Assembly (NCBI GenBank): GCA_021815905.1
Contig: JAKAZP010000218.1
Coordinates: 1 to 5,088, forward strand
DNA: 5,088 nt
Direction: 5' to 3'
From: Pseudomonadota bacterium
GTDB taxonomy: Bacteria; Pseudomonadota; Gammaproteobacteria; Steroidobacterales; Steroidobacteraceae
Shown: positions 1 through 5,088 of the stretch, in pieces
How positions within the stretch are numbered: position 1 is the first letter of the stretch
How the letters are laid out: each line of letters starts with the position of its first letter
Notes under the pieces: generated by a model
Database searches by the model: none
What the model was told of the DNA's origin: nothing
Seen by the model: the letters and a program-made list of their open reading frames with translations, nothing else
Position numbers and translations under genes: made by a program

Positions 1-1020
1 TTCGGCCTGTGCTACATGAGCCAGGCGCTGATGAACGGGAGCCTCGCGCTGTACTACGGTATCTGGAGCGTGATGGCGGTGGTCGGCGCGGGTACGCTGC
101 CGGTCACCTGGACGCGTGCCGTCAACAATCGCTTTCAGGCGCGCAAGGGTCTCGCCCTGGGGCTCACCCTGCTCGGCACGGGCCTGTTCGGCTTCGCGTG
201 CAAGTCCTATACGACGGCGCTCATCGCGCACTTCGGCTGGCGCGGAGCCTACGTCGGCATCGGACTGCTGCCGCTCCTGCTCGCACTGCCGGTGGCGCTG
301 AGGGCGTTCCACGATGTCGGCGAGGGCGAGAGCCGCCAGGAGCGCAAGGCGCGGGCCGCGGAGCTTGCGGCGATCACGCCCGGCCTGACGCTCAAGCAGG
401 CCCTGCGGGACGTGCGCTTCTGGATCATGGGAATCGCGTTCCTGCCGATCTCATTCGCGGTGGGCGGCCCCATTCCCAACCTCGAGAACATCCTGCACAC
501 GGCGGGTTTCCATGGCGGGGAGATCGTCTCGCTCACGCAGTGGGTGGGGCTGTCGGTGATCCTGGGCAGGGTGGCGGGTGGCTGGCTCATCGATCGCCTC
601 TGGGCTCCCGCGGTCGCGTTCGTCCTGCTCGCCGCGTCAGCCCTGGCCTGCATCGTGCTGGCCCGAGGCGGCTTCGGATACGAGGGCGCCGCGCTCTCGA
701 TCGCGGCGATCGGATGTTCCGCGGGCCTCGAGTACGATCTCATGGCGTTTCTCGTGGCCCGCTATCTCGGCATGAAGAGCTATGGCTCGATCTACGGGAC
801 GCTCTACGGCTTCTTCGCTCTCGGCGCAGGCGTGGGTCCGCCGGTCTATGGCGCCATTTTCGATCGCTCGCATTCCTACGGCGGCATCCTCCTCGCCTCG
901 GCCGCGCTGTTCCTGCTGGGAGCGATCCTGCTCCTCGCCCTGGGTCCCTACCGCCGTTTCAACGAGGCCGGTCGGGCGCAGCCGGCCGCCGGCGCGCCGG
1001 CGACGAGCGCCGGAAACTGA
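1..1020 (+). CDS. MFS transporter, C-terminal part (5' end outside window)
   Basis: Inner-membrane secondary transporter of the major facilitator superfamily, likely importing a small organic acid. The frame is open from base 1 and gives 339 residues, so the start lies upstream; TM1, TM2 and most of TM3 (about 65-80 residues) are missing. Met at base 16 is internal, not a start. Counting from base 1, hydrophobic segments fall near 17-37, 50-74, 82-101, 139-160, 175-195, 203-222, 228-250, 263-287 and 294-315, with a charged cytoplasmic loop at 102-137 between the two halves. Family signs are NRFQARKGLALG (43-54), FGWRGAY (78-84), GRVAGGWLIDR (189-199), GLEYDLMAF (242-250), RYLG (254-257) and GPPVYGAIFD (279-288). 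These resemble the oxalate/formate-antiporter and monocarboxylate-type branch. Lys68 lies inside predicted TM5, and Glu244/Asp246 lie in TM10, so they are candidates for anion or proton handling. The substrate is not readable. The gene converges on the VOC gene with a 7-bp gap. Confidence 0.9.
   Translation, partial: FGLCYMSQALMNGSLALYYGIWSVMAVVGAGTLPVTWTRAVNNRFQARKGLALGLTLLGTGLFGFACKSYTTALIAHFGWRGAYVGIGLLPLLLALPVALRAFHDVGEGESRQERKARAAELAAITPGLTLKQALRDVRFWIMGIAFLPISFAVGGPIPNLENILHTAGFHGGEIVSLTQWVGLSVILGRVAGGWLIDRLWAPAVAFVLLAASALACIVLARGGFGYEGAALSIAAIGCSAGLEYDLMAFLVARYLGMKSYGSIYGTLYGFFALGAGVGPPVYGAIFDRSHSYGGILLASAALFLLGAILLLALGPYRRFNEAGRAQPAAGAPATSAGN
987..1002. repeat. Perfect 16-bp GC palindrome at the end of the MFS gene
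   Basis: CGCCGGCGCGCCGGCG is a perfect self-complementary 16-mer inside the last codons of the transporter, within an Ala/Pro/Gly-rich tail. It lies 18 bp before the stop codon, near the meeting point of two convergent genes. It could form a stem in RNA from either strand. No T-run follows on either side, so it is not a canonical intrinsic terminator. No other terminator candidate is visible between the two genes. It may simply reflect GC-rich composition. Confidence 0.35.
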
Positions 1021-1027
1021 CCGCGCA

Positions 1028-1915
1028 TCAGTCCGCCTCGATCACCTCGACCAGCGTGCCGTCCGGGCCGCGCAGCGTGCCGGCACGGCGACCGCCGTAG
1101 AGCAGGCCCGATGCCGCGCCCGGGGCCGTGACCCAGGCCTCGCCGGGAATGCCATCGAGGTGCGCATGCGCGAGGCTGACGAGGGCAATGCCCGGCATGA
1201 GATCGCCCGCAACTCCCGCGCGCGCCGTGGCCTGCGGCGGGTACTGATCGAACTCCAGAAAGCAGTCGCGCTGGTGTACGCCGGTGGCGATCAGGTGGCG
1301 CTGGGAGTCCGGCAGCGAGAACGCCGCCGAAAGGACCGAATAGCCGATCTCCATCCGGCGCCCGAGCTCGACGCCGAGCGTCCGGGAGAACCAGTTCATG
1401 GACTCGCCGATGTCCGAGCAGGCGAGCACCACGATGAAGAGCCGATCGACGAGAGATCGGGCGCGCGGCAGGTCGTACTCCGGCAGATCCCCGCGAATCT
1501 GCGTGAGAAACACCACGTCGCCATCGGGGCCCTGGACCTGCATCGGAAAGATGGTGGGCAAGCCATCGAGCTCGCGCGGCGGACCGATGATCGTGAACGG
1601 GGAGCGCTCGAGGCGTGCGCACACCTCGAGAGTGTCGCGCACGCACAGCTCGATCGCCGCCCAGCCGTAGGTGCGCAATGGCTGGAATGCGGGCGCCGGC
1701 GCGCTCTCGATGAAGCGCAGGAAAACCTGCTCGGAGGAAGCGGGCAGCATGAGCGCATAGCGACGGCCGGCCGCACGGGGCGCGCCCCAGGATGCCGCGA
1801 GCGAGTCCGACACGCGGCCTTCCTCGGCCATCACGTATCCGAGGCAATCGCGGTAGCGGGCCACCGTCGCATCCAGTGCGGGGGTGGTGAGCGTCGCCGC
1901 GCGCAGCCTTCTCAC
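1028..1915 (-). CDS. Two-module VOC (glyoxalase/bleomycin resistance/dioxygenase) superfamily protein
   Basis: A 295-residue cytoplasmic protein with two vicinal-oxygen-chelate modules. Module 1 spans about 3-141 and module 2 about 157-294. Each opens with a strand, then a helix ending in a typical motif (ARYRDCLGY at 19-27, NWFSRTLGV at 174-182), and closes with GPDG followed by a hydrophobic strand (129-138 and 283-292). Fold members include glyoxalase I, extradiol dioxygenases, methylmalonyl-CoA epimerase and resistance proteins. The His that usually supplies the first metal ligand in the opening strand is absent from both modules (RAATLTT and FIVVLACSD). Glu70, Glu221 and Glu290/Glu293 are the visible acidic candidates, so a standard metal site is doubtful. 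The start is GTG at 1915, with GAGG seven bases upstream overlapping the regulator's stop codon. An in-frame TGA three codons further upstream rules out a much longer protein. It is probably co-transcribed with gntR. The reaction is not predictable from sequence alone. Confidence 0.85.
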   Translation of the reverse strand: MRRLRAATLTTPALDATVARYRDCLGYVMAEEGRVSDSLAASWGAPRAAGRRYALMLPASSEQVFLRFIESAPAPAFQPLRTYGWAAIELCVRDTLEVCARLERSPFTIIGPPRELDGLPTIFPMQVQGPDGDVVFLTQIRGDLPEYDLPRARSLVDRLFIVVLACSDIGESMNWFSRTLGVELGRRMEIGYSVLSAAFSLPDSQRHLIATGVHQRDCFLEFDQYPPQATARAGVAGDLMPGIALVSLAHAHLDGIPGEAWVTAPGAASGLLYGGRRAGTLRGPDGTLVEVIEAD

Positions 1916-1922
1916 GGCAATG

Positions 1923-1926
1923 CCTC
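1923..1926 (-). promoter_or_regulatory. Ribosome binding site of the VOC gene
   Basis: On the minus strand, GAGG ends seven bases before the GTG at 1915 and overlaps the TGA stop (1927-1925) of the regulator. This supports the GTG start and suggests translational coupling of the two genes. Confidence 0.55.
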
Positions 1927-2584
1927 AGGAAGCGCTGCTGCGGGCCGCGAGAATGTGGGTGCGCATCGCGGCGGCCGCCCACTCCGGGTCGCGCGCCTCG
2001 AGGGCGTTCACGATCTCGAGGTGATGAGATGCGCTGCGCACGAGCTCCTCGGCGCTGTAGCGAGCGAAGGTCTTGAGCACGATGGGCGCCTCGATCAGGA
2101 TGGGCATCAGCCTGGCCAGGCGGGTGTTGCCCGAAAGCTCCTGCACCCGCCGATGGAAGCGGCTGTTGAGATCTCCGATTCTCTCGACGAATCCGGGTGC
2201 GCGGGTCTCGCTCTCGAGCTTCTGCCGCTCGGCAACCTCGCGCAGCTGCCCGAGCTCCTCGGGCCCGGCGCGCTTCGCGGCGCGCGCCGCTCCGTAGGGC
2301 TCGATGAGCGCTCGCAGCTCGAACACATCGTTCACGTCATCGGCCGTCCACTCGACGACGATGGCGCCCTGGTTGGCCGCGACGGTCACGTAGCCCTCCG
2401 CCTGCAGGCGCCGCAGCGCCTCGCGCACGGGCGTGCGACTGACGCCGCTCGCCGTCGCGACCTCCTGCTCGGTGAGGCGCATGGCCGCCGGATAGACCCC
2501 TCTCAGGATGCGCTCGCGCACGGTGAGGTACGCCCTCTCGGCGGCGCGCGCGAGCGAGGGATCCCGACGCTCAGTCACGGTCAC
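1925..2584 (-). CDS. GntR-family transcriptional regulator, FCD (FadR-like) subfamily
   Basis: A 219-residue DNA-binding regulator of normal length for the FCD subfamily. The winged helix-turn-helix covers about 12-80, with LTEQEVATASGVSRTPVREALRRLQAEG (37-64) as the classic GntR recognition region and NQGAIVV (71-77) as the wing. The all-helical FCD ligand-binding domain runs from about 84 to 215. Its expected metal or carboxylate site is visible as Asn140 (more often Asp), His144, His188 and His210, in the contexts NSRFH, HHLEI and MRTHI. Such regulators usually sense small organic acids, often the substrate of the adjacent pathway. The annotated start is GTG at 2584. A second in-frame GTG at 2578 lies 8 nt after GGG, a better ribosome spacing, so the protein may be two residues shorter. 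It precedes the VOC gene by 9 bp and is divergent from the lyase gene. By position and family it probably represses both units and itself. Confidence 0.93.
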   Translation of the reverse strand: MTVTERRDPSLARAAERAYLTVRERILRGVYPAAMRLTEQEVATASGVSRTPVREALRRLQAEGYVTVAANQGAIVVEWTADDVNDVFELRALIEPYGAARAAKRAGPEELGQLREVAERQKLESETRAPGFVERIGDLNSRFHRRVQELSGNTRLARLMPILIEAPIVLKTFARYSAEELVRSASHHLEIVNALEARDPEWAAAAMRTHILAARSSAS

Positions 2585-2592
2585 TACCCGAA

Positions 2593-2604
2593 ATTGTATG
2601 CAAT
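2593..2604. promoter_or_regulatory. Candidate GntR operator O1
   Basis: ATTGTATGCAAT is an imperfect palindrome with 10 of 12 bases paired: the ATTG and CAAT arms match fully and one T/G mismatch pair lies in the centre. It resembles the t.GT..AC.a pattern typical of FCD-type GntR sites. It starts 8 bp from the gntR start codon and ends just before the TTGACC -35-like box, a good position for autorepression. On the minus strand it contains TACAAT, which could also act as a -10 box for gntR. Binding is inferred. Confidence 0.45.
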
Positions 2605-2605
2605 C

Positions 2606-2636
2606 TTGACCACCTCGGTGGGTTTTGCGCTATCCT
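2606..2636 (+). promoter_or_regulatory. Possible sigma-70-type promoter for the lyase-hyuA unit
   Basis: TTGACC (2606-2611) matches the -35 consensus at five of six positions. TATCCT (2631-2636) is a four-of-six -10 match. The 19-bp spacer is longer than the optimal 17. Transcription would start near 2643, leaving about 38 nt before the lyase ATG, with O1 abutting the -35 box and O2 inside the leader. This is a weak prediction. The alternative is a -10 box at TATACAAT (2660-2667), which has no good -35 partner. Confidence 0.25.
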
Positions 2637-2644
2637 GGCGCCAG
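2635..2644. repeat. Perfect 10-bp palindrome in the divergent intergenic region
   Basis: CTGGCGCCAG is fully self-complementary and lies between the two candidate GntR sites, overlapping the end of the possible -10 box. It does not resemble the ATACAAT sites, so if functional it would be bound by a different protein. It may be a chance GC palindrome. Confidence 0.25.
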
Positions 2645-2658
2645 ATCAGACGATAGCA

Positions 2659-2667
2659 GTATACAAT
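2659..2667. promoter_or_regulatory. Candidate GntR operator O2
   Basis: GTATAC (2659-2664) is a perfect palindromic core, and ATACAAT (2661-2667) repeats the half-site found in O1 on the opposite strand. The left half is degenerate, so this is a one-and-a-half-sided site. Centre-to-centre distance to O1 is 63 bp, about six helical turns, placing both sites on one DNA face. It lies 13 bp upstream of the lyase ATG, in a suitable position for a transcription roadblock. Binding is inferred. Confidence 0.4.
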
Positions 2668-2680
2668 CAAGCTCGCGCAT

Positions 2681-3598
2681 ATGAACGTCGAACTGCTCGA
2701 TGTGGCGCCCCGGGACGGCCTGCAGCTGCAGCCGCGTCCGGTCTCCACGGCGGTGAAAGTCGAGCTCATCGAGCGATTGCTCGCCGCCGGAATCCGCCGC
2801 ATCGAGGTCGCGAGCTTCGTCAGCCCGAAAGCCGTCCCCCAGATGGCCGACGCCGAGACGCTGCTCGAATCACTGCCGCGGCCCACGGGAGTCAGCTTCA
2901 CCGGGCTCGTGCTCAATCGGAAGGGGTTCGAGCGCGCGGTCGCCGCCGGGTGCCATGAAGTCGGCATGGTAGTGGTCGCGACCGACACCTTCAATCGGCG
3001 CAATCAGGGCGTCTCCACCGCCGAGTCCATGGAGACCTGGGCGCAGATCGCGCCGCAGGCGCATGCGCTCGGCGTGCGCGCGCAGGTGACGGTTTCCGCC
3101 GCATTCGGCTGCCCGTTCGAAGGCGAGGTCCCGCTCGAGCGGGTGCTCGAGATCGCCGAGCGGGTGGCCGCGGCCCATCCGCACGAGATCTGCTTTGCCG
3201 ACACCATCGGCGTCGCGGTGCCGGCGCAGGTGCGCGCGCTCATCCGCGCGGCCAAGGCGCGTTTGCCCGGGATTGCGCTGCGCTGTCATTTCCACAACAC
3301 CCGCAACACCGGATATGCCAACGCCATCGCCGCGGTCGAAGCCGGGGTGGAGAGGCTCGATGCCAGCCTCGGCGGCATCGGCGGCTGCCCATTCGCCCCG
3401 CGCGCGACCGGCAACATCGCGACCGAGGACCTGGTCTATCAGCTCGAGCGCTCCGGCGTCGCCACCGGGGCCGATCTCGAGGCGCTGATCGAGGCGGCTC
3501 GCTGGCTCGAGCAGGCGCTCGGCGCGCCGGTCCCCGGCCTGCTCATGAAAGCGGGGGGATTCCCGCGGCGGGACTCCGCCCCAAGAGTCCAACAGTGA
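2681..3598 (+). CDS. Hydroxymethylglutaryl-CoA lyase family protein
   Basis: A 305-residue cytoplasmic TIM-barrel lyase of the DRE-TIM metallolyase group, close to the usual 300 residues. The family reaction is divalent-metal-dependent cleavage of 3-hydroxy-3-methylglutaryl-CoA to acetyl-CoA and acetoacetate; relatives split other branched 3-hydroxyacyl-CoAs. Visible motifs are APRDGLQ (9-15; Arg11 catalytic, Asp12 metal ligand), EVASFVSPKAVPQMAD (42-57), FGCPFEG (142-148), DTIGVA (174-179), HFHNTRN (203-209; His203 and His205 metal ligands), and GGIGGCPFAPRATGNIATEDLVY (231-253; Cys236 catalytic, Asn245 metal ligand). All core catalytic residues are present, so an active enzyme is expected. 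Asn206 stands where classical HMG-CoA lyases have Asp (HCHDT), which suggests a separate clade and possibly another substrate. ATG at 2681 is the start by homology, as APRDGLQ follows at the normal distance. No convincing Shine-Dalgarno precedes it. It is first in the unit with hyuA, 26 bp upstream of it. Confidence 0.92.
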   Translation: MNVELLDVAPRDGLQLQPRPVSTAVKVELIERLLAAGIRRIEVASFVSPKAVPQMADAETLLESLPRPTGVSFTGLVLNRKGFERAVAAGCHEVGMVVVATDTFNRRNQGVSTAESMETWAQIAPQAHALGVRAQVTVSAAFGCPFEGEVPLERVLEIAERVAAAHPHEICFADTIGVAVPAQVRALIRAAKARLPGIALRCHFHNTRNTGYANAIAAVEAGVERLDASLGGIGGCPFAPRATGNIATEDLVYQLERSGVATGADLEALIEAARWLEQALGAPVPGLLMKAGGFPRRDSAPRVQQ

Positions 3599-3613
3599 CG
3601 CTCCACCGACCAC

Positions 3614-3618
3614 AAGAG
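3614..3618 (+). promoter_or_regulatory. Weak ribosome binding site of the hyuA-like gene
   Basis: AAGAG lies six bases before the ATG at 3625 in the 26-bp gap after the lyase gene. It is a poor but correctly spaced match. An in-frame TGA at 3619-3621 excludes any earlier start. Confidence 0.35.
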
Positions 3619-3624
3619 TGACCC

Positions 3625-5088
3625 ATGTCGTACCGTCTAGGAGTCGATGTCGGAGGAACCTTCACCGATCTGCTGCTCGTCGATGAGCAGACCGGTCGCA
3701 CCTGGTCCGCGAAGGTTCCCAGCACGCCCGCCGATCAGTCGATCGGCGTCCTGCAGGGCATTACGCGGGTCTGCGAGCGCGCCGGCATGTCAGCGCGCGA
3801 GATCGGGCACGTCATGCACGGCACCACGGTCGCCACCAACACCGTGCTCACCGGCACGGGCGCCCGCTGCGGCCTCGTGACCACCCGGGGCTTCCGGCAG
3901 GTGCTGCAGATCGCGCGCTCCTTCGTTCCCGGCGGCCTCGGCGGCTGGGTGATCTACAACAAGAGCCTGCCTCTTGCGCCTCTCGCGCTCACGGTGGAAG
4001 CGGACGAGCGCATCGGCGCGCGCGGCGAGATCGTGCGTGCGCTCGATGAGGACGGCCTGCGCGCGAGCCTGCGCGCGCTCGGGGAGAAGAAGATCGAGGC
4101 GCTCACGATCTCTCTCATCAACTCCTACGCGAACGACGCCCACGAGCGGCGCATCCTCGAGATCGCCGGGGAGGAGCTCCCCGGGGTGCCCGTCTCGCTC
4201 TCATCACAGGTGGTGCCCGAGATGCAGGAATACGAGCGCACGGTGACCACCGTCGCCAACTCCTACGTCCGGCCCCGCGTGTCACGCTACGTGCGCAATC
4301 TCAAACACAAGCTCGAGCACCTCACCGATTCGGTGCAGCTGCACATCCTGCGCTCGGATGGGGGATTGGCGTCGGCGACTTCCGCCGAGTCCTTCCCCGT
4401 CAACCTGCTGATGTCGGGGCCCGCGGGCGGCGTGACCGGCGCGCTCTGGGTGGCACTGCAGGCGGGTTACCGCAACCTGCTCACCCTCGATGTGGGCGGC
4501 ACATCGACCGACGTGGCGCTCATCCAGGACGGCGAGCCGCGGCTGCGCCGCGAGACCACCGTGGGAGATATCACCGTGCGCGCCCCGTCGGTCGACATCC
4601 GCACCGTGGGCGCCGGGGGCGGCTCGATCGCGCACGTTCCGGAGCTCACGAAGGCGCTGCGCGTCGGCCCCCAGAGCGCCGGCGCGGACCCCGGTCCCGC
4701 CGCCTACCGCAAAGGCGGCCTCGAGCCCACCGTGACGGACGCCAACATCGTGCTCGGCTACCTCCCCGAGGCTCAGCGCCTGGGCGGGGACATGGTGCTC
4801 GACCATGCCGCGGCGCGCGAAGCGGTGGGGAAGATCGCGACCGCGCTCGGGCTGTCGCTCGAGGACGCGGCGCTCGGGATCTACAACATCGTGAACGAGA
4901 ACATGACCGGCGCGCTGCGGCTCGTTTCGATCGAGCAGGGCTACGACCCGCGGGACTACGCGCTCATCGCCTTCGGCGGCGCGGGACCGCTGCATGCCAA
5001 TGCGCTCGCGCGCCTGCTCGGGTCCTGGCCGGCCATCATTCCCCCGGGGCCGGGAGTGCTGTGTGCGCTCGGGGACTCCACCACCGCG
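3625..5088 (+). CDS. Hydantoinase/oxoprolinase HyuA-type subunit, N-terminal part (3' end outside window)
   Basis: The frame is open from ATG 3625 to the last base, giving 488 residues of a protein usually near 680-700, so about 200 C-terminal residues are missing. The family (HyuA, the N-terminal half of 5-oxoprolinase, acetone and acetophenone carboxylase subunits) uses ATP to open cyclic amides or activate substrates, normally with a HyuB partner. The N-terminal domain opens with DVGGTFTD (8-15), an ATP-binding phosphate loop, followed by HGTTVATN (65-72). The main domain shows VVPEMQEYERTVTTVANSYV (196-215), SDGGLAS (244-250), SGPAGGV (264-270), a second phosphate loop LDVGGTSTDVAL (288-299), VGAGGGSIA (328-336), VGPQSAGADPGPA (347-359), PTVTDANIVLGYL (368-380) and FGGAGPLHA (450-458). 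Ala360 and Arg362 replace the Cys and Gly commonly seen in PGPACYG. It lies 26 bp after the lyase gene, probably co-transcribed. Hydantoinase, oxoprolinase and carboxylase activity cannot be told apart here. Confidence 0.93.
   Translation, partial: MSYRLGVDVGGTFTDLLLVDEQTGRTWSAKVPSTPADQSIGVLQGITRVCERAGMSAREIGHVMHGTTVATNTVLTGTGARCGLVTTRGFRQVLQIARSFVPGGLGGWVIYNKSLPLAPLALTVEADERIGARGEIVRALDEDGLRASLRALGEKKIEALTISLINSYANDAHERRILEIAGEELPGVPVSLSSQVVPEMQEYERTVTTVANSYVRPRVSRYVRNLKHKLEHLTDSVQLHILRSDGGLASATSAESFPVNLLMSGPAGGVTGALWVALQAGYRNLLTLDVGGTSTDVALIQDGEPRLRRETTVGDITVRAPSVDIRTVGAGGGSIAHVPELTKALRVGPQSAGADPGPAAYRKGGLEPTVTDANIVLGYLPEAQRLGGDMVLDHAAAREAVGKIATALGLSLEDAALGIYNIVNENMTGALRLVSIEQGYDPRDYALIAFGGAGPLHANALARLLGSWPAIIPPGPGVLCALGDSTTA

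Noticed and set aside
9..1100. A 363-codon plus-strand frame overlapping the MFS gene
   Set aside because: It is a shifted reading of the transporter, with Arg/Gly/His-rich composition and no membrane segments; the transporter frame carries clear family motifs.
948..1982. A 344-codon minus-strand frame overlapping the VOC gene
   Set aside because: It is out of frame with the VOC protein, runs through both flanking genes and encodes a low-complexity Arg/Ala/Gly/His sequence.
2610..2621. Inverted repeat CCACC-TC-GGTGG in the divergent region
   Set aside because: The arms are only 5 bp, the GC-rich sequence is unlike the ATACAAT sites, and it falls in the putative promoter spacer. It is too short to call an operator or terminator.
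782..2656. A 624-codon open frame on the plus strand, antisense to the VOC and gntR genes
   Set aside because: The translation is rich in Arg, Ala and Gly with no recognisable domain. It overlaps two well-supported minus-strand genes and the MFS end. Such long antisense frames are common in GC-rich DNA, where stop codons are rare.
2870..3613. A 247-codon minus-strand frame opposite the lyase gene
   Set aside because: It is antisense to a gene with all HMG-CoA-lyase motifs, and its product shows no family features.
3599..3624. A possible promoter or terminator between the lyase and hyuA-like genes
   Set aside because: The 26-bp gap holds no hairpin, T-run or -35/-10 pair, so read-through transcription is the simplest reading.
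4282..4995. A 237-codon minus-strand frame opposite the hyuA-like gene
   Set aside because: It is antisense to the uninterrupted HyuA frame and is explained by GC-rich codon structure.

Overview
The window is a very GC-rich stretch (about two thirds G+C by eye, with strong preference for GAG, CTC/CTG, CGC, GCG and ATC codons) of dense bacterial coding DNA. The gene families and short intergenic gaps fit a free-living, metabolically versatile high-GC proteobacterium, probably beta- or gamma-. This is an inference from composition and gene content; no marker gene is present to fix the taxonomy.

Layout: (1) 1-1020, plus strand: the C-terminal part of an MFS transporter whose start lies before the window. 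(2) 1028-1915, minus strand: a two-module VOC/glyoxalase-fold protein, tail-to-tail with the transporter and only 7 bp from it. (3) 1925-2584, minus strand: a GntR-family regulator of the FCD (FadR-like) subfamily. It lies directly upstream of the VOC gene, with a 9-bp gap, in one transcription unit. (4) 2585-2680: a 96-bp divergent control region, noticeably more A+T-rich than its surroundings, with two ATACAAT half-sites facing outward and about 63 bp between site centres. (5) 2681-3598, plus strand: an HMG-CoA-lyase-family protein. (6) 3625-5088, plus strand: the first 488 residues of a HyuA-type hydantoinase/oxoprolinase subunit that runs off the right edge.

The layout is that of a small locally regulated catabolic locus. 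The GntR repressor sits between, and probably controls, its own gntR-VOC unit and the divergent lyase-hyuA unit. The MFS protein is a candidate importer of a small organic acid. HyuA enzymes perform ATP-dependent ring opening or carboxylation, and HMG-CoA lyases cleave branched 3-hydroxyacyl-CoAs. A VOC protein could be an isomerase, epimerase or dioxygenase. Together they suggest breakdown of a carboxylated or cyclic compound through a CoA ester, but the substrate cannot be read from the sequence.

No RNA gene, insertion sequence, CRISPR array or phage feature was seen. The main points of interest are the operator architecture, the unusual enzyme combination, and missing or substituted motif residues in the VOC, lyase and HyuA proteins.
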